Part shown: positions 42,863 through 51,449 of the stretch, in pieces
Position numbering within the stretch: the stretch's first letter is position 1
How the letters are laid out: the number at the start of each line of letters is the position of its first letter
NCBI RefSeq assembly: GCF_900091955.1
Contig: NZ_FMDF01000073.1
Span: 1-64,000, forward strand
Source: Streptomyces sp. Ncost-T10-10d
GTDB taxonomy: Bacteria; Actinomycetota; Actinomycetes; Streptomycetales; Streptomycetaceae
DNA: 64,000 nucleotides
Reading direction: 5' to 3'
The notes under the pieces: model-generated
Told to the model about the DNA's origin: nothing
Database searches by the model: none
What the model saw: the letters and a program-made list of their open reading frames with translations, nothing else
Made by a program: the position numbers and the translations under genes

Positions 42863-43642
42863 ATGTCCTCGCGCGCCCCGTCCCGATCCGCGTCCTCGTC
42901 CGGTTCGCCGCTGTCGGTCGACGCACCGGTGCTCGAACTCCGAGCGCTCACCCGCACCCACGGCACCGGCATCGCCGAGGTGCACGCCCTGCGTGGCATC
43001 GACCTCTCCGTGCGCACCGGTGAACTCGTCGCCGTGATGGGCCCCTCCGGCTCCGGCAAGTCCACCCTGCTGACCATCGCGGGCGGTCTCGACACCGCGA
43101 CCAGCGGCCAGGTCATCATCGAGGGCCAGGACATCGCCGGCCTCGGCCGCAAGGGCGTCGCCGCCCTGCGCCGCCGAAGCGTCGGCTATGTCTTCCAGGA
43201 CTACAACCTGATCCCGGCGCTCACCGCCGCCGAGAACATCGCCCTGCCGCGCGAGCTCGACGGGGTCTCCGTGCGCAAGGCCCGCAAGGAGGCGCGGGCG
43301 GCGCTGGAGGAGTTGAAGCTCCTGGAGATCGCCGACCGGTTCCCGGACGAGATGTCCGGCGGCCAGCAGCAGCGCGTCGCGATCGCCCGTGCGCTGGTGG
43401 GGGACCGGCGCCTCGTGCTCGCCGACGAACCGACCGGGGCACTCGACTCCGAGACCGGCGAGGCCGTGCTCGCACTGCTGCGCAACCGCTGTGACCGGGG
43501 CGCGGCCGGTGTGATGGTGACGCACGAGCCGCGGTACGCCGCCTGGGCGGACCGGGTCGTGTTCCTCCGGGACGGTTCGATCGTCGACCAGGCGCTCACC
43601 GCCGACGCCGACTCGCTGCTGGCCGCCGAGGGCGCCAAGTGA
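42863..43642 (+). CDS. ABC transporter ATP-binding protein (MacB/LolD type)
   Basis: A 259-residue ATPase of the MacB/LolD/BceA group. Walker A is GPSGSGKSTLL, the Q-loop QDYNLIPALTAAEN, the signature MSGGQQQRVAIARAL and Walker B RLVLADEPTGALDSETGE, with the H-loop VTHEPRYA. It powers the FtsX-like permease encoded next, to which it is coupled by a GTGA overlap. Such systems act by mechanotransmission or expel lipids and peptides rather than importing solutes. ATG 42863 follows AAGGGGGAA. Confidence 0.93.
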   Translation: MSSRAPSRSASSSGSPLSVDAPVLELRALTRTHGTGIAEVHALRGIDLSVRTGELVAVMGPSGSGKSTLLTIAGGLDTATSGQVIIEGQDIAGLGRKGVAALRRRSVGYVFQDYNLIPALTAAENIALPRELDGVSVRKARKEARAALEELKLLEIADRFPDEMSGGQQQRVAIARALVGDRRLVLADEPTGALDSETGEAVLALLRNRCDRGAAGVMVTHEPRYAAWADRVVFLRDGSIVDQALTADADSLLAAEGAK

Positions 43643-46485
43643 GCGTCTTCACGGGCTGGCGCGCCTCCCTCCGCATAGCCAGGCGCGACGCGATGCGCGC
43701 CAAGGGCCGCAGCGCACTGGTGGTCGCGATGATCGCGGTACCGGTCCTCGGCGTCACGGCCCTCGATGTGACGTACCGCAGCATGACGCCGACCGTCGCC
43801 GAGCAGCTGACCAGCAAAATGGGATCCGCCGACGCACTGTTCAGCGACGCGATGATGGGGCCCATCGAGCAGCTCCCCGACGGGGAGATCAGCCACATTT
43901 ACATGGGCGTGGACGGCGCACCGCCCGTGGAGAACGTCGACCCGGTCGACGTCAGGACGACGTTCCCCAAGGGTTCGCGGGCGATCAGCGTCCAGTCCGT
44001 CCCGGCGAGTGTCACCACCCGGTACGGCGTCACGAACACCGACATCGTCGAGGTCCGGACGTCGGACACGATGGTCCGCGGCAAGATCGACCTCGTACGC
44101 GGCACCTACCCGCACGGCAAGGGCGAGATGGCCGCCACCGAGCCGTTCCTGAAGGCGACCGGACTGCACGTCGGCTCGACCACCACCGTGCGCAACTCCG
44201 GCCGGACGTACACCATCACCGGCGCGGTCGAGCTGCCCAGCGAGCTGAAGACCGAGGCCCTCTACGCCGAACCCGGTGCGGTCATCGCGCCGTGGAAGGA
44301 CAGGGCCGACCACGACAAGAAGGTGCTTCCGCCGAACGCCGGGATCACGGAGTGGCTGGTCAAAGGCCCGGCAGGAGTGGGCGTGACCTGGCCGCACATC
44401 ATGGAGGCCAATAAGTCGGGCGTGCTCGTCACGTCCCGGCAGGTCGCCCTCGACCCGCCGCCGGACTCCGAGGTCCCACTGACCGCCAGGAACCCCCGCA
44501 TCGCCGACAGCGGCTCCGGAGAGCTCAGCACAGCACTCATCACCGTGATTGCCATGGCGGTCCTGGAGATCGTGCTGCTCGCCGGTCCGGCCTTCGCGGT
44601 CGGTGCGCGCCGCTCCCGCCGCCAGCTCGGCCTTCTCGGCACCTGCGGCGGAGACAGGCGCCACGTGAGGGCCGTGGTGCTCGGTGGCGGTCTGGTGCTC
44701 GGTGGTATCGGAGCGGTGGCGGGTGTCGTGGTCGGCCTCGGGCTCACCGCGGCCCTCCAGCCCGCGATCGAGAACTGGGCCGGAAACCGGTTCGGCTCTC
44801 TCTCGATGCCGCCGCTGGAGTTGCTGCTCATCGCCGCGATCGGTCTGATCACCGGTTTGCTGGCGGCATTCGCCCCGGCACTCGTGGCGAGTCGGCAGTC
44901 CGTATTGGATTCGCTCACCGGACGACGCGGCGTCCGCCGCTCCTCACGGGTTCTGCCCGTCCTGGGCGCCTGCGTGCTGGCGTTCGGTGCCGCGATCGCC
45001 CTCTACGGGGGCACCAGCGGGAATTCGACACTGGTCGCCGGCGGCTCGATGGTCGCCGAACTCGGGCTGCTCGCCTGCATCCCGGTGATCGTCGGCTTCC
45101 TCGGGCGGCTCGGCAGGAGGCTGCCTCTCTCGCCCCGGATGGCGCTGCGCGACGCCGCCCGCAACCGCGGTCGTACCGCTCCCGCCGTCGCCGCGGTGAT
45201 GGCGGCGGTCGCGGGTTCGGTGGCCATCGCCACGTATACATCCAGCCATTCCGCGGAGCTCGAGTACAACTACACCCCCTACATCTCCGAGGGGACCATC
45301 GTCGTCTCGTCCTCCGACGAGAAGGCGGCCGAGCACCTCCCGCTGGCACGGACGGCGGTGGAACGGAACATGGCCGTCACCAGCGGGCACGCGGACTTCC
45401 GACGGGTCTGGGCAGGCAGTGACTGCAACAACTACGAGGAGAACCACTGCGGCTCGCTGGAACTGGTCAAGCCCACCGGCAAGGCCCACAGCTGCCCGCT
45501 CACCCGCAAGGGAGCCAAGGAACTCGCCGCACGGCTCTCCGCCGACGAGCACAGGAAGCTGATGCGTTCCCCCGCCTGCCTCACCGACCTGATGGCGTCG
45601 GGCCTCTTCAACGCCGATGGGAGCAACATCGTCGTCGCGGACGCGGCCCTGCTCGACACGTACGTGAAGCTCGACGACCCCGCAGCCGCCAAGGCACTGG
45701 CCGCGGGCACACCGGTGCTGCTCAACCCGGTGTACGCGGAGAACGGCGAGGTCACCGTCAAGGCGGTCCACCAGTACAGCGAGAAGGACAAGAAGTACGG
45801 GAAGCAGCACCCGGGCAAGGCACGGACCACCATGGACAGGCTGAAGGTGTACGTGGCCCCCGCGAAGTACGCCGCCACCCCTGGAATCCGCATGATCCTT
45901 CCGGAGAAGACCGCTGAGCGGCTGGGCCTGCACACCAGGGCGTCCGGGAGCGTGTATGCCGTCGCCCATGCGCCGACGGCCGCCGAGGACCAGCGGGTTT
46001 CCGGTGCCATCGAGCAGGCCGGCGGCGGCATCTGGGTGCAGTCCGATTACGGCCTCAGCCGGGAGCAGGACAGCATCCTGCTGATCCTGACCCTGTTCGC
46101 CGGCGTGGTGACCCTGGGCGCGGCCGCGATCACTACGGGGCTGGCCAAGGCGGACGCGGAAGCCGATCTCAACACTCTCAGCGCGGTGGGTGCCCCTCCG
46201 AGCGTGCGGCGGAAGCTGTCCGGCTTCCAGTGCGTGGTGGTGGCGCTCACGGGTGTGGTTCTCGGCACACTGGCAGGCCTGGTGCCCGCGGTGGCGCTGC
46301 GCCTCGTAGATCTGCGGGAAGCTCTGAAGTCGATGCGGCTCGATCCCACGCAGTCGGCGTACACGCCGATCGTGCTGCCCTGGACGACCATCGGTCTGCT
46401 CGTCGTGTGCATTCCGCTGCTGGCCGGGGTGCTCGCGGCGGCGTTCACGCGCTCGCGCCTGGCGCCGGCACGGCGGGCCGGTTGA
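43639..46485 (+). CDS. FtsX-like permease with large extracytoplasmic domains
   Basis: A 948-residue ABC permease of the MacB/FtsX fold. An N-terminal helix (SALVVAMIAVPVLGVTAL) is followed by a ~250-residue external domain. Three helices follow, containing the FtsX-type cytoplasmic loop RRSRRQLGLLGTCGG. Then comes a duplicated half with a second external domain (~530-800) and C-terminal helices. The second external domain holds four Cys at about 596, 604, 619 and 647, which could form two disulphides. The GTG 43639 start overlaps the ATPase stop. The double-length, two-FtsX-domain design is common in actinomycetes. Function probably export of, or sensing and release of, an envelope-active compound. 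Confidence 0.9.
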   Translation: MSVFTGWRASLRIARRDAMRAKGRSALVVAMIAVPVLGVTALDVTYRSMTPTVAEQLTSKMGSADALFSDAMMGPIEQLPDGEISHIYMGVDGAPPVENVDPVDVRTTFPKGSRAISVQSVPASVTTRYGVTNTDIVEVRTSDTMVRGKIDLVRGTYPHGKGEMAATEPFLKATGLHVGSTTTVRNSGRTYTITGAVELPSELKTEALYAEPGAVIAPWKDRADHDKKVLPPNAGITEWLVKGPAGVGVTWPHIMEANKSGVLVTSRQVALDPPPDSEVPLTARNPRIADSGSGELSTALITVIAMAVLEIVLLAGPAFAVGARRSRRQLGLLGTCGGDRRHVRAVVLGGGLVLGGIGAVAGVVVGLGLTAALQPAIENWAGNRFGSLSMPPLELLLIAAIGLITGLLAAFAPALVASRQSVLDSLTGRRGVRRSSRVLPVLGACVLAFGAAIALYGGTSGNSTLVAGGSMVAELGLLACIPVIVGFLGRLGRRLPLSPRMALRDAARNRGRTAPAVAAVMAAVAGSVAIATYTSSHSAELEYNYTPYISEGTIVVSSSDEKAAEHLPLARTAVERNMAVTSGHADFRRVWAGSDCNNYEENHCGSLELVKPTGKAHSCPLTRKGAKELAARLSADEHRKLMRSPACLTDLMASGLFNADGSNIVVADAALLDTYVKLDDPAAAKALAAGTPVLLNPVYAENGEVTVKAVHQYSEKDKKYGKQHPGKARTTMDRLKVYVAPAKYAATPGIRMILPEKTAERLGLHTRASGSVYAVAHAPTAAEDQRVSGAIEQAGGGIWVQSDYGLSREQDSILLILTLFAGVVTLGAAAITTGLAKADAEADLNTLSAVGAPPSVRRKLSGFQCVVVALTGVVLGTLAGLVPAVALRLVDLREALKSMRLDPTQSAYTPIVLPWTTIGLLVVCIPLLAGVLAAAFTRSRLAPARRAG

Positions 46486-46524
46486 TGACACGGGCGGTGC
46501 GGTCAGTGGCCTGACCGGTTGATT

Positions 46525-46566
46525 TGGTGCCCTCGAGAACGGTGGATCAACCGTTTGCGGGGGCAC
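46525..46566 (+). terminator. Nested hairpin after the ABC permease gene
   Basis: Outer arms GGTGCCC (46525-46531) / GGGCACC (46560-46566) enclose inner arms AACGGT (46537-46542) / ACCGTT (46549-46554). It lies 40 bases after the permease stop and just before the proteasome-activator gene. No T-run. Confidence 0.6.
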
Positions 46567-46604
46567 CACCGTGTTGTGCGGTAGGTATACGAGACAATGG
46601 CGCC

Positions 46605-47153
46605 ATGGAGATGCCGAGGAATGAACGGTCGCAGGAGCACCCCCAAGTCCTCGTGGTGGGGCAGGACGGCATGGCGATCGGCGGCGGTGGCACTGACGAC
46701 GAATCGCGTGAGGTCCCGGTGACGGAGATGGTCGAACAGCCCGCGAAGGTCATGCGCATCGGCAGCATGATCAAGCAGCTCCTGGAGGAGGTCAGGGCGG
46801 CTCCTCTCGACGAGGCGAGCCGGGTCAGGCTCAAGGAGATCCACGCAAGCTCCGTGAAGGAGCTGGAGGACGGCCTCGCCCCGGAGCTGGTGGAGGAGCT
46901 GGAGCGGCTCTCCCTGCCCTTCACCGATGAATCGGTGCCCTCCGAGGCGGAACTCCGCATCGCACAGGCCCAGTTGGTCGGCTGGCTGGAGGGCCTCTTC
47001 CACGGCATCCAGACGGCGCTGTTCGCCCAGCAGATGGCGGCGCGGGCCCAGCTGGAGCAGATGCGCCGCGCCCTTCCGCCGGGGAGCGGGCACGAGGACG
47101 AGGACGGCAGCGGGGATCATCACGGGGCCATCCGGTCGGGCCCGTATCTCTAG
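46605..47153 (+). CDS. bpa: Bacterial proteasome activator (Bpa/PafE family, DUF2587)
   Basis: A 182-residue protein matching Bpa/PafE, the ATP-independent ring activator of the actinobacterial 20S proteasome. The helical core is visible: VTEMVEQPAKVMRIGSMIKQ, LLEEVRAAPLDEASRVRLKEI and QLVGWLEGLFHGIQTALFAQ, with MRRALPPG after it. Both termini are disordered. The chain ends in SGPYL, equivalent to the GQYL docking tail that opens the proteasome gate in Mycobacterium, with Pro in place of Gln. ATG 46605 is used; a second ATG follows two codons later. Monocistronic, flanked by hairpins. The proteasome genes themselves are not in this window. Confidence 0.88.
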   Translation: MEMPRNERSQEHPQVLVVGQDGMAIGGGGTDDESREVPVTEMVEQPAKVMRIGSMIKQLLEEVRAAPLDEASRVRLKEIHASSVKELEDGLAPELVEELERLSLPFTDESVPSEAELRIAQAQLVGWLEGLFHGIQTALFAQQMAARAQLEQMRRALPPGSGHEDEDGSGDHHGAIRSGPYL

Positions 47154-47202
47154 TCCGTACATCGCAATCGGTTCGTACACCTCGATCACGTAGCAACACC
47201 GA

Positions 47203-47240
47203 GGCCCGGCACACATGGTCGACGACCTGTGTACCGGGCC
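47203..47240. terminator. Bidirectional terminator between bpa and the oxidoreductase gene
   Basis: Arms GGCCCGGCACAC (47203-47214) / GTGTACCGGGCC (47229-47240) pair over 12 bases with one mismatch, between two convergent genes. Confidence 0.75.
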
Positions 47241-47268
47241 CGTTGCGTGTGCTCGGCGGGGGCGCGCG

Positions 47269-48255
47269 TCAGCCCGCGGGGGTCTGCAGAAGCACCTTCC
47301 CGATGTGTGCGCTGGACTCCAGCACCCGGTGAGCCTCGGCGGCATCGGACATCGGCAGCGTGCGGTCCACGACCGGCCGGACGACACCGTCGGCGATCAG
47401 CGGCCAGACGTGCTCGCGCACGGCAGCGACGATGGCGGCCTTCTCGGCGAGCGGACGGCCACGTAGCGAGGTGGCGGTGATGGCGGCCCGCTTGTTCAGG
47501 AGGGCACTCAGATTCAACTCGCCCTTGACACCGCCCTGGAGGCCGATGATGGCAAGCCGGCCGTTGACGGCAAGTGCCTTCACGTTCCGGTCCAGGTACT
47601 TCGCACCGACGATGTCGAGGATCACATCCGCACCGGCCCCGTCCGTCGCCTTGCGCAGCTCCTCGACGAAGTCCTGCTCCCGGTAGTCGATCAGGATGTC
47701 GGCCCCGAGCTCCGCACAGCGCGCGAGCTTCTCCGGTCCGCCCGCGGTCACCGCGACGGTTGCGCCCACGGCCTTGGCGAGCTGGATCGCCATCGTGCCG
47801 ATGCCGCTGGACCCGCCGTGCACCAACAGCGTCTCGCCAGGGCGCAGATGGGCCACCATGAACACGTTCGACCAGACCGTGGCCGTCACCTCGGGCAGCG
47901 CCGCCGCCAGAGCCAGGTCGACTCCGTCTGGTACGGGCAGCAACTGCCCGGCGGGTACGGCGACTCTCTCCGCGTAACCGCCGCCTGCGAGCAGCGCGCA
48001 GACCTCGTCGCCGACCGACCAGCCGGTGACACCGGGCCCGATCGCCGAGATGCGGCCCGCGCACTCCAGGCCCGGGTACGGGGAGGCGCCGGGCGGCGGG
48101 CTGTAGAACCCTTGCCGCTGCAGCACATCGGCTCGATTGACCGCGCTGGACACGACATCGACGAGAACCTCGCCCTCGCCGGCCACCGGATCTGGCACCT
48201 CGGCCCATACGAGCGCTTCGGGGCCGCCGGGTTCGGGGATCGTGATCGCATACAT
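47269..48255 (-). CDS. NAD(P)H:quinone oxidoreductase / zinc-type alcohol dehydrogenase superfamily
   Basis: A 328-residue medium-chain reductase of the quinone oxidoreductase group, with human PIG3-like features. The N-terminal GroES-like domain has VSSAVNRADVLQRQG, YPGLECAGRI and VGDEVCALLAGGGYAE. The Rossmann fold has LLVHGGSSGIGTMAIQL and later LGADILIDYREQ. Cys and His ligands for catalytic zinc are absent, so it should be an NADPH-dependent quinone or enone reductase. ATG 48255 gives MYAITIPEPGGPEAL. It is transcribed away from the K+ channel operon end, 165 bases apart. Confidence 0.9.
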   Translation of the reverse strand: MYAITIPEPGGPEALVWAEVPDPVAGEGEVLVDVVSSAVNRADVLQRQGFYSPPPGASPYPGLECAGRISAIGPGVTGWSVGDEVCALLAGGGYAERVAVPAGQLLPVPDGVDLALAAALPEVTATVWSNVFMVAHLRPGETLLVHGGSSGIGTMAIQLAKAVGATVAVTAGGPEKLARCAELGADILIDYREQDFVEELRKATDGAGADVILDIVGAKYLDRNVKALAVNGRLAIIGLQGGVKGELNLSALLNKRAAITATSLRGRPLAEKAAIVAAVREHVWPLIADGVVRPVVDRTLPMSDAAEAHRVLESSAHIGKVLLQTPAG

Positions 48256-48420
48256 GCCGGCGAGGCTACTCCGTGGCGTGGGCCGGGCGACGTGATGACT
48301 CCGGGAGGCCGGGCGACACGATGAGAGCGGGCCGGGCGACACCGTGGCCGGCGGGCCGGGCCGACGGAAGCGAACCGTGCCGACGCGATGCCTGGGCCAC
48401 AGGTGCGGCGCGATGTCCTG

Positions 48421-49518
48421 CTACGGGCGCGGCGTGCCCGTAGCAGGGTTGCCCGGCGGTGGTTCGTTCGAGGCACGCACAATGGTGATCAACCGGTCCG
48501 TCAACTGCAGTGGACTGGCAGCCGGATCGTCGTATCCGATCAACCGATGCCCCCGCAACACGCTGACCACGAGATCGTCGGTCTCCCGGACGCTCTTGCC
48601 CACCTCGGCCTTTATCACCGGTCGTTCGACGAGATCGAGACCGCTGCCCTGCTGGATCAGGTCCTCCATCACCGTGCCCGCGCTGGGGCTGAGGACGGAG
48701 AGGCCGAGCAGCCGGCCCGCCGCGCTGGCGCTGGTGATCACAGCATCAGCGCCGGACTGCCGGAGCAGCGGGGCGTTCTCCTCCTCGCGCACCGCGGCCA
48801 CGATCTTCGCGCCGCGGTTGAGCTGGCGCGCCGTCAACGCCACCAGCACCGCCGTGTCGTCGCGCTGGGTGGCGATGATGATCTGACGCGCCTTCTGGAG
48901 CTCTGCCCGCAACAGCACCTCGCTGCGCGTCGCATCGCCGACCACACCCACGAACCCTTCGGCGTTGGCGATCTCGATCACCTTGGTCGCCGGGTCGACG
49001 ATGACGATCTGTTCCTTCTTCAGGCCGGTGGCCCGCAGGGTCTGGATGGCCGAACGGCCCTTCGTGCCGAAGCCGACGACAACGGTGTGGTCACGCAAGT
49101 TGGTTCTCCAACGCTTCAGCCGAAAGTCCTCCCGGGTCCGTTCCGTAAGGACCTCGAGAGTGGTGCCGACCAGGATGATCAGGAAGAGCACCCGCAGGGG
49201 TGTCACGAGCAGCACATTGGTGAGCCGGGCACTGTCCCCGTACGGGGTGATGTCGCCGTAGCCGGTGGTGGAGAGCGTGACCGTCGCGTAGTACACCGCG
49301 TCCAGCAGGTCGACGTTGTCATCGGCGGCGTCGTGATATCCACCGCGGTCGAGCCAGACGATCAGCACGGTGACGGCAAGCACTATCAACGCCATCATCA
49401 GCCGTTTGGCGACCTGCCGCGCCGGTCCTTGGACGACCCTGCGCGGGAGCTCCACCCGCGTGGGCGCGACATGCTCGTCGGCGCGCCTGGCCATCGCATC
49501 GTGGCCGGGAAGTTTCAC
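48421..49518 (-). CDS. Potassium channel with RCK (TrkA-N) regulatory domain
   Basis: A 365-residue two-helix ion channel. Helix 1 is MMALIVLAVTVLIVWL (~38-55), the pore loop has the K+ selectivity filter TTGYGD (~84), and helix 2 is LLVTPLRVLFLIILVG. The cytoplasmic RCK domain begins VVVGFGTKGRSAIQTL, a nucleotide-binding Rossmann fold, followed by a TrkA-C-like end. The predicted start is GTG 49518, with GGAAGGG 8 bases upstream. It overlaps the TGA of the upstream moeA-like gene (GTGA), and the overlap lies within a parS palindrome. Ligand-gated K+ efflux or uptake is the likely role. Alternative start ATG 49494 lacks a ribosome-binding site. Confidence 0.88.
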   Translation of the reverse strand: MKLPGHDAMARRADEHVAPTRVELPRRVVQGPARQVAKRLMMALIVLAVTVLIVWLDRGGYHDAADDNVDLLDAVYYATVTLSTTGYGDITPYGDSARLTNVLLVTPLRVLFLIILVGTTLEVLTERTREDFRLKRWRTNLRDHTVVVGFGTKGRSAIQTLRATGLKKEQIVIVDPATKVIEIANAEGFVGVVGDATRSEVLLRAELQKARQIIIATQRDDTAVLVALTARQLNRGAKIVAAVREEENAPLLRQSGADAVITSASAAGRLLGLSVLSPSAGTVMEDLIQQGSGLDLVERPVIKAEVGKSVRETDDLVVSVLRGHRLIGYDDPAASPLQLTDRLITIVRASNEPPPGNPATGTPRP

Positions 49519-49525
49519 GTGAAAC
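49512..49525. other. parS centromere site, perfect palindrome inside coding overlap
   Basis: GTTTCACGTGAAAC, identical to the site at 25186. It covers the last codons of the moeA-like gene (…CFT stop) and the first codons of the channel gene, so ParB-binding and coding constraints coincide. Confidence 0.92.
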
Positions 49526-51449
49526 ACCCTTCCGTCCACGGCGTCGCCGAGGCCCACGGCAAATCGAGGATCTCCACCTCGGTGCCGGACCGTACCCCGC
49601 CCGGTGGTACGACTGCCAGCCCGTCCGCCGCGGCGATTCCTCGGAGCATCGCCGGACCGTTGTAGTGCAGCGGTACGACGTGCTCGGCGCCGCTGCCGGT
49701 TCCCGTGTCGCTGAGGCAGCCGACGCTGTCGCCGGCACTGCCTGCGCGGTGGACGACAGGCACCAGGCGGGTGTCGTGGGGGTGCCCGTGCACCTCGTCC
49801 CGCACGACGACCCGGTACGGCGTCTCCGGCGCATGGCCGGCCAGACCGCGGAGCAATGGCTCGGCGAGTGTGAGGAGCCCGGAGACGGCGGCCAGGGGAT
49901 TGCCGGGCAGTCCGACGAGATACGGGCCCGCGTCCGACCCCTCCGTCTTGAGCCTGGCCAGCAGCATCGGGTGACCGGGGCGGACCGTGACGCCATCGAC
50001 CAGCAACTCGGCCCCGATCTCGGCAAGGACCGGGTGGACGTGGTCGACGGGGCCCGAGGCGGTACCGCCGGTGGTGATGACCAGGTCGGCGTCCGAGGTG
50101 GTGAGGGCGCGCCGGAGGGCCGCGGCATCGTCGCCGAGGCGCTGCGGGGCGGAGACCTCAGCGCCCAGCGCTCGCACCCAGGGGCCGATCATCGGGCCCA
50201 GCGCGTCGCGGATCAACCCGTCGTGCGGCAGACCGCTGGTCAGCAGTTCGTCACCGAGGACGAGGACATCGACGCGAGGGCGGGGGACAGTGACGAGCTC
50301 GTCGTACCCGGCAGCGGCGGCCAGACCGAGAACAGCGGGCGTCACCAAGGACCCGGCGGGCAGGAGCTGATCGCCGGAACGGCATTCCTGACCACGAGGC
50401 CTGATGTCCTGTCCCGGGAGCACCCGCCGCTTCGCGTGGAGCAGCCCCCTGGCCTCGTCCACGTGAGCGTGTTCGCTGCGGATCACGGCGTTGGCGTCCG
50501 CCGGGATGCGGGCGCCGGTGGCGATCCGTACGGCGTCGCCGTCGGGGAGCGTGGCGGGGGTGCTGTGCCCGGCGAGGATGCCCAGATCCTGGCCTGGGCG
50601 CCCCGCACCCGTGTCCCCGGAACTCTTCTCCTCTCCTGCTTCTTCGACCTCGCGGATCGTCCACGGACCCGGTCCGGTGACGACCCAGCCGTCCATGGCG
50701 GAGGTGTCGAAGGACGGCAGGTCGGTGAGCGCGACGAGCGGCTCGGCGAGCACGTGTCCGAGCGCATGATCGAGGGGGAGTCGCCGCACGCGGACGGGAG
50801 CGTTCCGGCCCGACCGCGCGGCGAGGGCGCGCGCCTCCCGCCAGGCTGCAGCCCGCCTGTGCCGGTCACGCCCGTGGGGCCGGTCGTCGCTCCGGTTCGG
50901 CGACTGGGGCGGGGACTGGGATGCGGACGCAGATCTTTCCGTGGGGTGGGGCCGGTCCGTGGCGTTCGACTGCCCCGAGGACCCGGGGTCCATGAAGTGG
51001 AGCTGATCCGCGGACTGAGGCCGACGTGCGGGGTGGAGCTCACCTGACGACTGGCGCCCGACCAGAGCGAGGGCCTGTTCAACAGCCCGGTCCTCCTCGG
51101 CAGCCCGCAACTCCTGCGGATTCGGGCCCCGACCCGCCGTCGCAGGACGGTCGCTCGCCGCGCACAAGCCGCCCCCCGACAACGGGTTGGCCGCCGAAGA
51201 CGAACCGACCGTCGAGGATGAGTTGGTGGCCGATGGCCGATCGTCCGCATCCAGTCCTCGGTCGGCCGACGCCGGACGGTCACGGGCCGAAGGCCCGACA
51301 CCTGCCGGGGGCGCCACGTCCGCCGCTGGCCCGACGTCCGTCGACGCAACGTCGGCCGCCGAGGGCCCGACGTCCGCTGAGAGCCCGACGTCCGTCGACG
51401 CAACGTCGGCCGCCGGAGGTGGGTCGGACCTGCCGTTACGGACTGTCAT
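49515..51449 (-). CDS. moeA: Molybdopterin molybdotransferase (MoeA) with long repetitive N-terminal extension
   Basis: A 644-residue protein. From about residue 200 it is a normal MoeA, the enzyme that inserts molybdate into adenylated molybdopterin: WREARALAARSG, FDTSAMDGWVV, VRIATGARIPADANAVIRSE, VLVLGDELL, ITTGGTASGPVDHV, GLPGNPLAAVSGLL. The first ~200 residues are an unusual low-complexity extension rich in Asp, Ala, Ser, Pro and Arg, beginning with repeats of DVASTDVG/SADVGPSA. Typical MoeA proteins are ~400 residues. ATG 51449 overlaps the TGA of mobA (ATGA) and supports including the extension. Downstream it overlaps the channel gene. Operon: mobA-moeA-channel. Confidence 0.88.
   Translation of the reverse strand: MTVRNGRSDPPPAADVASTDVGLSADVGPSAADVASTDVGPAADVAPPAGVGPSARDRPASADRGLDADDRPSATNSSSTVGSSSAANPLSGGGLCAASDRPATAGRGPNPQELRAAEEDRAVEQALALVGRQSSGELHPARRPQSADQLHFMDPGSSGQSNATDRPHPTERSASASQSPPQSPNRSDDRPHGRDRHRRAAAWREARALAARSGRNAPVRVRRLPLDHALGHVLAEPLVALTDLPSFDTSAMDGWVVTGPGPWTIREVEEAGEEKSSGDTGAGRPGQDLGILAGHSTPATLPDGDAVRIATGARIPADANAVIRSEHAHVDEARGLLHAKRRVLPGQDIRPRGQECRSGDQLLPAGSLVTPAVLGLAAAAGYDELVTVPRPRVDVLVLGDELLTSGLPHDGLIRDALGPMIGPWVRALGAEVSAPQRLGDDAAALRRALTTSDADLVITTGGTASGPVDHVHPVLAEIGAELLVDGVTVRPGHPMLLARLKTEGSDAGPYLVGLPGNPLAAVSGLLTLAEPLLRGLAGHAPETPYRVVVRDEVHGHPHDTRLVPVVHRAGSAGDSVGCLSDTGTGSGAEHVVPLHYNGPAMLRGIAAADGLAVVPPGGVRSGTEVEILDLPWASATPWTEGCFT
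51329..51415. repeat. 33-bp perfect direct repeat in the moeA 5' end
   Basis: Identical 33-base copies occupy 51329-51361 and 51383-51415, offset 54 bases, encoding the ADVASTDVG units of the MoeA extension. Further shorter GACGTCCG-type echoes continue to either side. Confidence 0.85.
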
